This document shows positions 25,742-33,510 of a stretch of 64,000 nt of DNA, piece by piece. This DNA is from a virus, in the IMG/VR virus record IMGVR_UViG_3300044646_002092, positions 1-64,000 of that record; one strand, written 5' to 3'. A program made the translations under genes and the position numbers. Every line of letters starts with the position of its first letter. Positions within the stretch are counted from its first letter, which is position 1. The notes beneath the pieces were generated by a model. It saw only the letters and a program-made list of their open reading frames with translations, was not told the origin of the DNA and made no database searches.

Positions 25742-26154
25742 TGTTAGTTGTAGGTCATCTTAAACAACGTCATCTCGAATCGGATATTCGTTGTGACCGC
25801 GCATCTGTGCTGGGCAATCCCTTCGAGTTAATTAATGAAGAGAGCCGTCCTGCGGTATTAGCTGCACATAAAGCTTATTTAAAACTTGTCATCAAGCACA
25901 AAAATTCTGGTTTTGGACATCTAGTTGTTGAACCTTCTCAAGTTGGGGTTATAGATATTCCGACATCAGAAAAATGGAAGCGACCTACTGTAGATGAGAT
26001 TATTTCTGCACTTGAAAACCTTGTGCCTAAATACAAATCTGAAAGAGTCTACAGGCTCATGTGTTGGTGCAGAAGAGATGACGCAGAGAACAATTTACCT
26101 GCTTGTCATTGTGATTCGGTAATTGCTTGTATTAAAAAGTGGAGTGACAAATGA
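25741..26154 (+). CDS. DUF4326 family protein
   Basis: 137 residues. CDRASVLGNPFELINEESR (about 18-36) and the terminal LMCWCRRDD...ACHCDSVIACI (about 101-129) are the two signatures of DUF4326 proteins ('vDRsS.LGNPF' and 'L.CwC.p..CHad.i'). Common in phages and bacteria; activity unproven. ATGA overlap with the next gene. Confidence 0.75.
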   Translation: MLVVGHLKQRHLESDIRCDRASVLGNPFELINEESRPAVLAAHKAYLKLVIKHKNSGFGHLVVEPSQVGVIDIPTSEKWKRPTVDEIISALENLVPKYKSERVYRLMCWCRRDDAENNLPACHCDSVIACIKKWSDK

Positions 26155-26600
26155 AAAATAATAATTATCGTCGTCTTCGCACTTCCATGTATGCTATGTG
26201 TCAACATCAGCGACCCAAAGGAAAACGTGGCGCTCACAAATTGAAACGATTAGCTTGGCGCGAAGAAATTGCTATGTTAGTTGAAGAGAATCGGCTTGAA
26301 AAAATTAATAGCATCGAAGACTTAGTACTTGCGCTGGTAAAAGCTGGATACAAGGTAAGCAAAGGTAAGAAGGATTTCCACTATCGGTTCGAGAACGACA
26401 TTATTTTTGGATTGTTTGGTGGTGAGGGAGATTATCCGATGTCCCCTTATACAGAAAACAAGATTTGTGCAGCAATCCGTTGCACATTTGATAAATGGAG
26501 TACAGCCGAACTTCTCGACTTAGAGTTTTTAAGTAAAGACCCTGATGTTGTGTTGATGGCATTGAAAGAACTTGAACACAGTAATTGGGTGAATCCATGA
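26151..26600 (+). CDS. hypothetical protein, relaxase-accessory-like segment
   Basis: 149 residues. Very basic first 45 residues, then INSIEDLVLALVKAGYKVSK, a segment type common at the C-terminus of mobilisation proteins, but no catalytic part is present. Overlaps the next ATG by 4 bases. Unknown. Confidence 0.6.
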   Translation: MKNNNYRRLRTSMYAMCQHQRPKGKRGAHKLKRLAWREEIAMLVEENRLEKINSIEDLVLALVKAGYKVSKGKKDFHYRFENDIIFGLFGGEGDYPMSPYTENKICAAIRCTFDKWSTAELLDLEFLSKDPDVVLMALKELEHSNWVNP

Positions 26601-26884
26601 TTAATTTACGAGAAGTATTTGAAAAATATTCTTCTGAGTCACATACATTCCCACGAATCAGAAACCCTCTGCATCCAAAAAGACCTGATATTGCAGCTTT
26701 TTTACTTTTGGACAAGTTAGTACCTAACGATGGCTATAACATTATTGGAGGTGCTGGTCATGATGTAGTTTGGTTAGACACTAATATAGAATTACTTGCA
26801 GAAGTTGCTACAGAAGAAGATATTTTGTATTTAATTCGTTGTGGTGTACGCTTGGGAGATGATACTTTGGAGATGTTTACCTAA
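26597..26884 (+). CDS. hypothetical protein
   Basis: 95 residues from the ATG at 26597 (MINLREVFEKYSS). Acidic C-terminus. TAATG overlap with the next gene. Unknown. Confidence 0.6.
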   Translation: MINLREVFEKYSSESHTFPRIRNPLHPKRPDIAAFLLLDKLVPNDGYNIIGGAGHDVVWLDTNIELLAEVATEEDILYLIRCGVRLGDDTLEMFT

Positions 26885-27069
26885 TGGAAGATGAAATTGA
26901 CCAACCTCGGCTAACAAATCGTGAGCGTTCGCGCAAGCCTCATAAAACGTTGGGTTGGTGCAGTACTTGTGATAGGGATATGGTAAGTGCTGGTAGTAGA
27001 TGCCCTACTTGTGGTAAACGCGAGTCTGGAAACGAAGCTAGAAAAAGAGATGTGAGGATATATGAGTAA
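26884..27069 (+). CDS. small zinc-ribbon protein
   Basis: 61 residues. CSTC (26-29) and CPTC (about 40-43) form a rubredoxin-like zinc ribbon in a basic context (RSRKPHKTLGW). Possibly nucleic-acid binding. Confidence 0.6.
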   Translation: MEDEIDQPRLTNRERSRKPHKTLGWCSTCDRDMVSAGSRCPTCGKRESGNEARKRDVRIYE

Positions 27070-27082
27070 ATGGTAACTTACA

Positions 27083-27301
27083 TTGATTCAAAATGGCAAG
27101 AAACTTCGTAAATTTGGTGGTACTAAGAGTGATGTAAAGTGGGAGACTGAGCGCATGACTCATTGGTTAGAGCATTATGACCTCCATAAACAACTACCTT
27201 ACGCATTAATTAAAGATGTACCTTGTCAATTTGTCGTCTCGAAGTACAACAATCCCCGCACTAAAAAGAAAATTATCATGGAAGTTCGCAATTTTGAATA
27301 G
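27083..27301 (+). CDS. small basic hypothetical protein
   Basis: 72 residues from TTG (IQNGKKLRKFGG). Lys-rich. Overlaps the next gene by 8 bases. Start uncertain. Confidence 0.5.
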   Translation: MIQNGKKLRKFGGTKSDVKWETERMTHWLEHYDLHKQLPYALIKDVPCQFVVSKYNNPRTKKKIIMEVRNFE

Positions 27302-27791
27302 CAATGAACGTTCAAAGACCTTCGCAAAAGGCAATTTCGGTGAAAAAATCGTCAAAGAGTTCTTCATCAGCAAGAACTACGAAGTAATTCCAGCTACACT
27401 TGACCAACAAATCAATGAAAGCTGGGATTTTCGTGTGATTGGCAAAAAAGACTTGCTAATTGAGGTAAAAACCGACTACATGGCAGCTAAAACGGGAAAT
27501 ATTTTCCTTGAAACTGAAGTTGGCGATGGTCTAGGCTTTATTCGCAAGATAAAACCTGACTCAAAAATTATTTTTGCCTTTGTTTTGCCTCAATCTCAAG
27601 AAATTGGGTTTATCGATGCTCAGATGTTGCTGCATATTGAACTAGAAAAGCTACATTTCAAGAAATTTACCCATGTAAGTAACAATTACACTGCTGGAGG
27701 CTATTTATTACCAAGGGCAAATTTCTTTTCTGCCTGTTTTAAGGTATATTATTGGGATAAGTCGGAAAACGGATACACATTTTATACTTAA
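27294..27791 (+). CDS. PD-(D/E)XK nuclease-like protein
   Basis: About 165 residues from TTG at 27294. GNFGEKIVKEFF (12-23) is the helix with the catalytic-type Glu; SWDFRV (about 43-48) and LLIEVKTDY (about 55-63) give D...ExK. The layout matches small resolvase or restriction-type nucleases. It lies directly upstream of the first IsrB locus. Substrate unknown. Confidence 0.6.
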   Translation: MNSNERSKTFAKGNFGEKIVKEFFISKNYEVIPATLDQQINESWDFRVIGKKDLLIEVKTDYMAAKTGNIFLETEVGDGLGFIRKIKPDSKIIFAFVLPQSQEIGFIDAQMLLHIELEKLHFKKFTHVSNNYTAGGYLLPRANFFSACFKVYYWDKSENGYTFYT

Positions 27792-27854
27792 CAGGTGTTT
27801 TTAGTTATTTAGGCGATACTGGTCAATACTTCTTTTGAGGTTGAAAGACAATTA

Positions 27855-28000
27855 TCTTTCTTAAATTGATTAGGTCATTGAGATTCTACTTGGCACAAAC
27901 GTACAGATGCTTCTCCAGTCTGTACCTCTTTAAATCTGAGTTGTCAGATGTTGTGTAATGGCAAGACATCTTAGTAGAATTGACCGAGGAGACTTACAAC
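27855..28000 (+). ncRNA. omega RNA of IsrB copy 1 (candidate guide plus scaffold)
   Basis: Scaffold from TCATTGAG (27875). P1 ATTCTACT (27883-27890) pairs with AGTAGAAT (27973-27980). P2 GTACAGA (27901-27907) pairs with TCTGTAC (27919-27925) around the loop TGCTTCTCCAG. P3 is ATCTGA-GTTG-TCAGAT (27934-27949). The end is GAGGAGACTTA. The element at 60416 has the same layout with compensatory changes in every stem. IscB/IsrB omega RNAs lie upstream of the ORF with the guide at the 5' end, so 27855-27874 is the candidate guide. Overlapping it is a hairpin GAAAGA/TCTTTC (27844-27861). Confidence 0.75.
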
Positions 28001-28025
28001 TAGCAATAGGATTATATCCAACTAA

Positions 28026-29117
28026 ATGATTAGAGTTCCAGTATTAGACATCGACGGTAATCCGACTATGCCAACTAAAGCCTCAAGAGCTAGACGTTGG
28101 CTACGCGACGGTAAAGCCAAAGTAGTCCACAATGACCTTGGAGTATTCCAAATTCAACTTCTCCAAGAAGCTTCTGGAAATGTTCAACAAGATATTGTTG
28201 TCGGGATTGACCAAGGTAAGCTGTATACGGGGATGGCTATACAGAGTAGTAAAAGTACTTTGTTGATGCTGCATCTTGAGTTACCCCTTCCAGTAGTAGG
28301 TTTTCGTATGAAACAACGTGCAATGCTTCGTAAAACTAGAAGAAGTAGGAGAATAAACAAACGACTAAAATTCAAGTTACGAAATCATAGGCAAAAAAGG
28401 TTCAACAATCCAGCTAGAAAAGAGGGGGTTATTCCCCCATCTATAAACTCTAATAAACAGTTTGAGAGGAGGGTAGTAATTGAATTAAGTAAATTATTTC
28501 CTCTTAGTCATTGTGTTTTTGAATTAGTTAAAGCTAAAGGTAGTAAAAGTTTCAGTCATGTAATGATAGGTCAACGCCAACAAGAAAAATGGTTAAACTC
28601 TATTTTACCAACTATAACTATAGAAGGATGGAAGACCTCTATACTTCGAGATAAATTAGGCTTAGTTAAAAACAAAGCTAACAAATCTATTCAAGAACCT
28701 GCTACTCATGCGATTGACGGTGTAGCCCTTGCTTGTCATCACTTTATTAAGTATGTTGAAGACAAAGTTAATCAGTGTGCTGATTGGTTTGGTGAGGTCA
28801 AAGTTACTAAATCTCAATTTGTTATTGCACGACGACCTAGTTATTCGCGCAGACAGTTATATCAGCTTAACCCTAAAAAACGTGGTAAATATAAGTTGCA
28901 CGGAGGGTCAAGTACACTCAATAATTTCAGAAAGGGTGACATAGTTCTATATACATCCCAAACTAAAACAATTTTGGGATATTGTTCAGGGGCAACATTA
29001 AAAAATAGACTTATATCTATTTCTGATGTAAATTGGCGTGTTATTGGTAAATTTGCTGTCACTAGATGTAAGTTAATATCTCGGTCTTGCGGAATATTGA
29101 TAAAAGTAACTAACTGA
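28026..29117 (+). CDS. isrB: IsrB, RNA-guided RuvC nickase-like protein, copy 1
   Basis: 363 residues. PLMP-type N-terminal domain (GNPTMPTKASRARRWL, 11-26), RuvC-I GIDQG (D62), Arg-rich bridge helix (KTRRSRRINKRL, about 103-114), RuvC-II FELVKA (E166), RuvC-III THAIDGVA (H228, D231). Only 64 residues separate RuvC-II and III, so there is no HNH domain: this is IsrB, not IscB. The C-terminal 120 residues (RRPSYSRRQLY, FRKGDIV) match the target-motif-interacting end. All three acidic residues are present, so DNA nicking is plausible. Known family members use an omega RNA, here just upstream. No TnpA lies nearby. Natural role in phages unknown. Confidence 0.9.
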   Translation: MIRVPVLDIDGNPTMPTKASRARRWLRDGKAKVVHNDLGVFQIQLLQEASGNVQQDIVVGIDQGKLYTGMAIQSSKSTLLMLHLELPLPVVGFRMKQRAMLRKTRRSRRINKRLKFKLRNHRQKRFNNPARKEGVIPPSINSNKQFERRVVIELSKLFPLSHCVFELVKAKGSKSFSHVMIGQRQQEKWLNSILPTITIEGWKTSILRDKLGLVKNKANKSIQEPATHAIDGVALACHHFIKYVEDKVNQCADWFGEVKVTKSQFVIARRPSYSRRQLYQLNPKKRGKYKLHGGSSTLNNFRKGDIVLYTSQTKTILGYCSGATLKNRLISISDVNWRVIGKFAVTRCKLISRSCGILIKVTN

Positions 29118-29170
29118 TAGATACTTATGGGAAGAAGAAGGAAAAAACAGAACATTTTGGAAGGACTAAG

Positions 29171-29599
29171 ATGACTATTGAAATTCCAGACAATTATTAC
29201 TCTTTGAAAGCCAAGATAGATTATCTTCGCGAACGGAAACCTGTAATCGATTTCCCAAAGAAAGTTGCAGTCCCGCACAAACCTATTGATTTCAGTAACC
29301 ATCTTACAGTGGCTGATGCAAGAAAATATGCAGCCTCTCTGCTAGACTATGCAGAAAAAAGAGAAGTCTATGAAAAAGAATATGAAGTTGCTAAAGCGGC
29401 AAACGAAGCTGCACGACCCAAAGCAGCAGCTATAGAAGCGCAGATTGAAGAACTCATTCAAGAAGATGTTGGCTTAACCAAACTCGGATTGTCAGAAAAG
29501 AAGGTTGCAAAGCTCTGGCAAAAAGCTTGGGACGATGCTAACAGCGAAGATGAAGCTATCAGTAATTTGCGCGAACTTGTAGAACTTTTCGAGGATTAA
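29171..29599 (+). CDS. coiled-coil hypothetical protein
   Basis: 142 residues. Ala/Glu/Lys-rich helix at about 52-100 (EKREVYEKEYEVAKAANEAA). A GATAGATACT box lies at 29116, 55 bases upstream, but without a matching -10. Unknown. Confidence 0.65.
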   Translation: MTIEIPDNYYSLKAKIDYLRERKPVIDFPKKVAVPHKPIDFSNHLTVADARKYAASLLDYAEKREVYEKEYEVAKAANEAARPKAAAIEAQIEELIQEDVGLTKLGLSEKKVAKLWQKAWDDANSEDEAISNLRELVELFED

Positions 29600-29600
29600 T

Positions 29601-29819
29601 ATGACAATTGAATTTCGCAATACTGGTGTCATTTGCATGGTGCATACAGCCAAAGAAGATGAACTTCATTCCATTGATTTAGGAAATTATTTTGTCAAGT
29701 CTGATACGCAAGAGCAAGTACTGATTACCAGTGAGAGCCTTGCCAATCAATATGGACATCTGGTTAAAGTACCAATTTATACTATGAAAGACAAAAATGA
29801 GTACCACCTCCCAATCTGA
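29601..29819 (+). CDS. small hypothetical protein
   Basis: 72 residues, beta-rich. One base after the previous stop; 23-base overlap with the next gene. Unknown. Confidence 0.55.
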   Translation: MTIEFRNTGVICMVHTAKEDELHSIDLGNYFVKSDTQEQVLITSESLANQYGHLVKVPIYTMKDKNEYHLPI

Positions 29820-30006
29820 ACCAAAATTTCCACCTGACATCTCTTTTGGTAAATTTGACCAAATCATAGCATTTGAGGCTTATATCATCGATGGTGACAC
29901 TATTCGAGATATGTTGAGTGCGATGGACTGCAAAACCGCATCACAAGCCTACCGACGCGCTAAGCTACTTGAAGTTTTAGAAGGAGATACCAATGAACTT
30001 CGCTAA
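29797..30006 (+). CDS. small hypothetical protein
   Basis: 69 residues; the C-terminal 30 residues (TIRDMLSAMDCKTASQAYRR) look helical and may be an HTH. Overlaps both neighbours. Unknown. Confidence 0.5.
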   Translation: MSTTSQSEPKFPPDISFGKFDQIIAFEAYIIDGDTIRDMLSAMDCKTASQAYRRAKLLEVLEGDTNELR

Positions 30007-30214
30007 TTTTGCATTGGGTGTGAGAGATATTGTATCAGAGATGACACTATCTGAAGCCGCTAGCTTAGAAGTTGAATTTAGACTGTTTGACCAACTATTA
30101 CCTATTGGCGAGATTCGTGTTGACAGAATCAATAGTAAGGTGTATATCAATGCCTATCCAAGCAAATTAAATACCTCTCCAGATAGACGTACAGAAAAAG
30201 AAGTTGAGTTATAG
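29993..30214 (+). CDS. small hypothetical protein
   Basis: 73 residues (MNFANFALGVRDIVSEMTL). Last gene before the ORF-free structured region. Unknown. Confidence 0.55.
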   Translation: MNFANFALGVRDIVSEMTLSEAASLEVEFRLFDQLLPIGEIRVDRINSKVYINAYPSKLNTSPDRRTEKEVEL

Positions 30215-30220
30215 TAATAA

Positions 30221-30985
30221 ATGTGAGGGAGATATAGTGCAGATGGAAACTCTTGCTCAATCATTGAATAATGATTGATGGCGCAACATAAACGTTAAGA
30301 CGCACTCCCACAATAATGTTTAGTAAGTCGGAGGTGTATCTTCAAACAAACTAAACAACTGGATGGCGGTGAATAGGCAATAAACCGCAGGAACACGTAG
30401 AGGTCATCGGCGTTTTCGCTCATTAACTCCTCATAACGAGCTACTAATGTCCAGCACTATTCCAATCTTATGTGGCTGAGGACGGTTGAAAGCTGAACCC
30501 GAATAAGTAAGGGCATGACTGACTAATTGACACCCCTGAAGTCAGATATTCGATAGGGTGGTCATCAAAGGTTCAAATCCTTTCATAAGCGTTTCGGGGA
30601 ATATCGTAAATTCCTTATACACGAAAGCAAAGAGGTTGTGGTCTTAGGATTTCCCTCTTTGCAATCTGGATATTCGAGGAATAGTCAATACTCGATTTGT
30701 GGGTTCGTTCCTGCTAACCCCAGCCGTAACTTGAGCCTAAGTAATCAAGCCCTGCGAAGTTGGGTCTAGGACAGGGCTATCCAGCCATATCATCGTTTCG
30801 GAGGGTATCGTAAACCCTCTGCACCTCACCTTAGTATAAGCTCTTGCTCCGTCTTAGGATTAGCTGGGATTTGATGCCCAAAGCGAGTTGCCTTGTCAGT
30901 ATGGTCAATCTTATTAAGGTGTACAGCACCTTGCGAGATAATTTCAAACTGAAGCGCCCCTTGAACTTAGGTTAGGGGTATTTTC
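30221..30985 (+). ncRNA. second candidate large structured RNA region
   Basis: About 780 bases without a credible ORF. Stems include CAATCATT-GAAT-AATGATTG (30258-30277), TGTTTAGT/ACTAAACA (30317/30345), GCGGT/ACCGC (30366/30384), CTGACT/AGTCAG (30519/30540), AAAGAGG/CCTCTTT (30630/30654), AGCCCTG/CAGGGCT (about 30749/30772) and AAGGTG-TACAG-CACCTT (about 30916). Two units share an ATCGTAA loop with different, covarying stems (30598-30614 and 30801-30819), each followed by GTCTTAGGATT. It ends with CCCCT/AGGGG (30957/30974). Family unknown. Confidence 0.45.
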
Positions 30986-31001
30986 ATATCTAAAATAATC
31001 A

Positions 31002-31571
31002 ATGAAAAATATTGCAATAGGAAACATCCCGAAACATAAATATGTCTGGGTAGACACCAATTTCACTCATAAGCAATTCATAGGTTATATTCCTGCTGTT
31101 TGGTTTGCACTCAATAGCGTTGCTGGTCGAAGTTGGGGTTTGCATGTTATGTTGGAGTGCGGCGCAGTTTTTCGGAACTTACCACCCCACGCAATACTTT
31201 TTGAAGACCCGTTATCATTTACCGCTAACCTTTGGGACATTAGACAAGCTCAGCGTTGGGATTGCTACAGCCAAAATTGGAGTGCAATCGAATATAGGTA
31301 TCTAGCCAATTTACGATGCAAGGTAGCTATTGACCCTGAAATAGCCTTTCTAGGAACTTACCTCTTTTCTGTCTGCCCTCTGGATGACGGGTTCACAGAT
31401 TATCCTGACCAAGCCAAAGAGTTCATATTCATCCAACTTGATAACGGAAGATTAACAATTCAACCAACAAATTACGTTTTGTTCAAGGAAAACAGTTTTA
31501 CAACCAATGATGAACTATTATTCCCTAAAGACTTAAAAGTAAGCGACTTAATTTACTCATCGGAGAAGTAG
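31002..31571 (+). CDS. conserved phage hypothetical protein
   Basis: 189 residues. KYVWVDTNFTHKQFIGYIPA, GLHVMLECGAVFRNLPPHAI and the late FIFIQLDNGRLTIQPTNYVL follow an order I associate with common phage hypothetical proteins. Beta-rich. First gene after the structured region. Function unknown. Confidence 0.65.
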   Translation: MKNIAIGNIPKHKYVWVDTNFTHKQFIGYIPAVWFALNSVAGRSWGLHVMLECGAVFRNLPPHAILFEDPLSFTANLWDIRQAQRWDCYSQNWSAIEYRYLANLRCKVAIDPEIAFLGTYLFSVCPLDDGFTDYPDQAKEFIFIQLDNGRLTIQPTNYVLFKENSFTTNDELLFPKDLKVSDLIYSSEK

Positions 31572-31572
31572 T

Positions 31573-31752
31573 ATGGATGACCATTATGATGCTCAAGTCT
31601 ATTCCCTAGCTTCAGGCTGGCTTCAAGACCGTTTCGCTGAAGATTACGTTTATTCAACTAAATATTCAGCTAGGTTACTTCCATTTATAATTTGTTTGCA
31701 ACAAATCGTTTTGGCATTGCTTGCTGACCCCAACTATCAGGAGGACTTTTGA
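31573..31752 (+). CDS. small hypothetical protein
   Basis: 59 residues (MDDHYDAQVYSLASGWLQD) with one hydrophobic C-terminal segment (LLPFIICLQQIVLALLA). One base after the previous stop; overlaps the AGGAGG ribosome site of the next gene. Confidence 0.5.
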   Translation: MDDHYDAQVYSLASGWLQDRFAEDYVYSTKYSARLLPFIICLQQIVLALLADPNYQEDF

Positions 31753-31754
31753 TT

Positions 31755-31943
31755 ATGGCACGACTAACTAACAGCAAGGACGTATACCTGCCTTACAAAT
31801 CGACTGACCAAATTGCGCGTGAAGCTGTCGAAGCCCACGAAGCACGTTTTACTCAATCGGGCTGGCAACTTGCCAAAATCATTATTCCTATTGCATTTTT
31901 GGTATTGTTGGTCAACGACATTATTTTGATTCAGGTGTTGTAA
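31755..31943 (+). CDS. small C-tail-anchored membrane protein
   Basis: 62 residues from the ATG at 31755, preceded by AGGAGG. Charged first 38 residues, then one C-terminal transmembrane helix (IIIPIAFLVLLVNDIILIQV). TAATG overlap with the next gene. Confidence 0.6.
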   Translation: MARLTNSKDVYLPYKSTDQIAREAVEAHEARFTQSGWQLAKIIIPIAFLVLLVNDIILIQVL

Positions 31944-32161
31944 TGGAAATCGAAACTATTGTTGAGCAGTTTTTAGCTTCGTCTTCTAAGAGTAAGGTTG
32001 AAGTTGCCAAGTATCTTCAGTTCGTATATGACAGTGGCTTTAATAAAGGTATCTCTGCCGCCCACTCTCTAGCGGAAGAATGTTCTGTACCTGACTCTTA
32101 CTCACAGCCTTGCGTCGATGATTTAGCCGTAGAGATTGCTGACTTGAAACGGAAGATTTAA
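31943..32161 (+). CDS. small hypothetical protein
   Basis: 72 residues, acidic and helical (MEIETIVEQFLASSSKSKVE). Unknown. Confidence 0.6.
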   Translation: MEIETIVEQFLASSSKSKVEVAKYLQFVYDSGFNKGISAAHSLAEECSVPDSYSQPCVDDLAVEIADLKRKI

Positions 32162-32163
32162 TC

Positions 32164-32337
32164 ATGTACCAAATACAATTCTTTTCTGCCAAGCATAATC
32201 GGTGGTTTTTAATGTGGCATCATGGGGAAGAAAGTCTTGCTAGGATGGTTAGATTTTTTGAAGTTATGTGTAATCTCGAACCTCGACTCAAACGTCGCAT
32301 TATCGACTTAAACACTGGTGCAATCGTCTATACCTAA
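32164..32337 (+). CDS. small hypothetical protein
   Basis: 57 residues, basic with many aromatics (MYQIQFFSAKHNRWFLMWHH). Two bases after the previous stop. Last gene before a promoter signal. Confidence 0.5.
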   Translation: MYQIQFFSAKHNRWFLMWHHGEESLARMVRFFEVMCNLEPRLKRRIIDLNTGAIVYT

Positions 32338-32342
32338 CTTTA

Positions 32343-32376
32343 GACAGATGCACCAAACATCTACATCCCCTAGACT
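32343..32376 (+). promoter_or_regulatory. GAYAGAT-N18 promoter signal
   Basis: GACAGATGCA (32343-32352), 18-base spacer, TAGACT (32371-32376); start codon 30 bases downstream at 32406. Confidence 0.55.
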
Positions 32377-32405
32377 TATAAAACAAAGTAAAACAACAAA
32401 CACAC

Positions 32406-33029
32406 ATGGCAACAGCTAAAACCAAGTCCGATAATACCGACGTAGTTATTTCTTCAGCAGCAGCAGCGCTTGTTAAGGCGACCGCAAGTATCCAAGAAGC
32501 GTTTAAGTCTATTGATGGATTGAATGAAACATCAGAAACCCTTACTCGCGATATCGCATCAAAGAAAGCTGAAGTTGCAAGTCTGGATGAGCAGTATCAA
32601 ACCAAGGCTCGACAAGCGGAAGTTGATTTCAATTTGAAGCTTCAAGAAACGAAGGATAAGACTGTTACCGAATACCTTAAGTCAGTTGGTAAGGAAGCAG
32701 TTGACACCTCTATCTACAGGGCGTTACAAAATGAATTGACCAAAGTTGTTGCTGAACGTGATGCAGAAGTCAAGAAGGCAGTTGCAATCGAGAATAGTCG
32801 CTTGACTCGCGATTTCAACTCTGAGAAAGCGCTACTTCAAAGCCAGTTTGAAACTTCTACTGCCAAGCAACTCGCTCAAATTGAATCTCTCACCGAACGT
32901 AATGGCGCACTCAGCAATGAAATCGCTAAGCTGTTCAAGGAAATCGAAGCTCAACGTGCATTGACTGCGGAAGTCGCTAAGGCTGGCTCAGTTGGTTCTA
33001 TTAACGTTGGCACTCCTAATAACCGTTAA
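32406..33029 (+). CDS. long coiled-coil protein
   Basis: 207 residues, almost entirely charged heptad-like helix (about 25-190), ending in a flexible Gly/Ser tail. Codon choice looks strong and the gene has its own promoter signal and a UUCG-type terminator, so it is probably expressed alone and highly. Possibly a structural or scaffolding rod, or a DNA-associated protein; unassigned. Confidence 0.7.
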   Translation: MATAKTKSDNTDVVISSAAAALVKATASIQEAFKSIDGLNETSETLTRDIASKKAEVASLDEQYQTKARQAEVDFNLKLQETKDKTVTEYLKSVGKEAVDTSIYRALQNELTKVVAERDAEVKKAVAIENSRLTRDFNSEKALLQSQFETSTAKQLAQIESLTERNGALSNEIAKLFKEIEAQRALTAEVAKAGSVGSINVGTPNNR

Positions 33030-33059
33030 GTTTCACGACTGATTTGGTACACACTATAC

Positions 33060-33080
33060 GGCTCCTTCGGGAGCCTTTTT
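33060..33080 (+). terminator. intrinsic terminator with UUCG loop
   Basis: GGCTCC-TTCG-GGAGCC followed by TTTTT. Textbook form, ending the single-gene unit 32406-33029. Confidence 0.9.
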
Positions 33081-33086
33081 ATTAAC

Positions 33087-33230
33087 ATGAACAAAGCACT
33101 ATTTAACAAAATCCAAGAACGCTACCTCGCTAAGATTGCAGAAAAGAATAGTTGGGGTAAGAATGAAATCAAACAGTTGTGGCAAGCTACGGTATCTGAA
33201 GTATTGGTCGAGAATTTGACTGATGAATGA
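33087..33230 (+). CDS. small hypothetical protein
   Basis: 47 residues (MNKALFNKIQERYLAKIAEK), helical, 7 bases after the terminator; 8-base overlap with the next gene. Confidence 0.5.
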   Translation: MNKALFNKIQERYLAKIAEKNSWGKNEIKQLWQATVSEVLVENLTDE

Positions 33231-33510
33231 CACTATCAATAAAATCGCTTCGCTCATGGCAGAAGAAGAGTTTGCATGGAAAGAATCTCAGATAATGCAA
33301 ACTATGTTAAGTGAGAATGTATCTTTGCCAGAGGAGTTAAGTAAACTTGGCTGGGGTTTTGGTCTAAAACAAGATTCTGGGCAGTGGAACGTACTTACTT
33401 GGGGTAAATTTACGTCTTGCAACTTTGTCGAGGAGTCGCGGTTTGAGTCAAAGGTAAAACAAGAGTTTGAGGCTATTTGTAAAGAGGCTATGCAGAGGGA
33501 ATTAAGTTAA
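33223..33510 (+). CDS. small hypothetical protein
   Basis: 95 residues, acidic, Trp-containing. TAATG overlap with the endonuclease gene. Unknown. Confidence 0.6.
   Translation: MNDTINKIASLMAEEEFAWKESQIMQTMLSENVSLPEELSKLGWGFGLKQDSGQWNVLTWGKFTSCNFVEESRFESKVKQEFEAICKEAMQRELS

Noticed and set aside
27792-29117. TnpB or Cas12-type gene, or a complete IS200/IS605 element
   Set aside because: The PLMP domain and RRSRR bridge helix identify IsrB, and no Y1 transposase is encoded in the window.
30567-30583. tRNA-like T arm (AAAGG, TTCAAAT, CCTTT)
   Set aside because: No 7-bp acceptor stem, D arm or anticodon arm can be built around it. I treat it as part of the structured region, not a tRNA.
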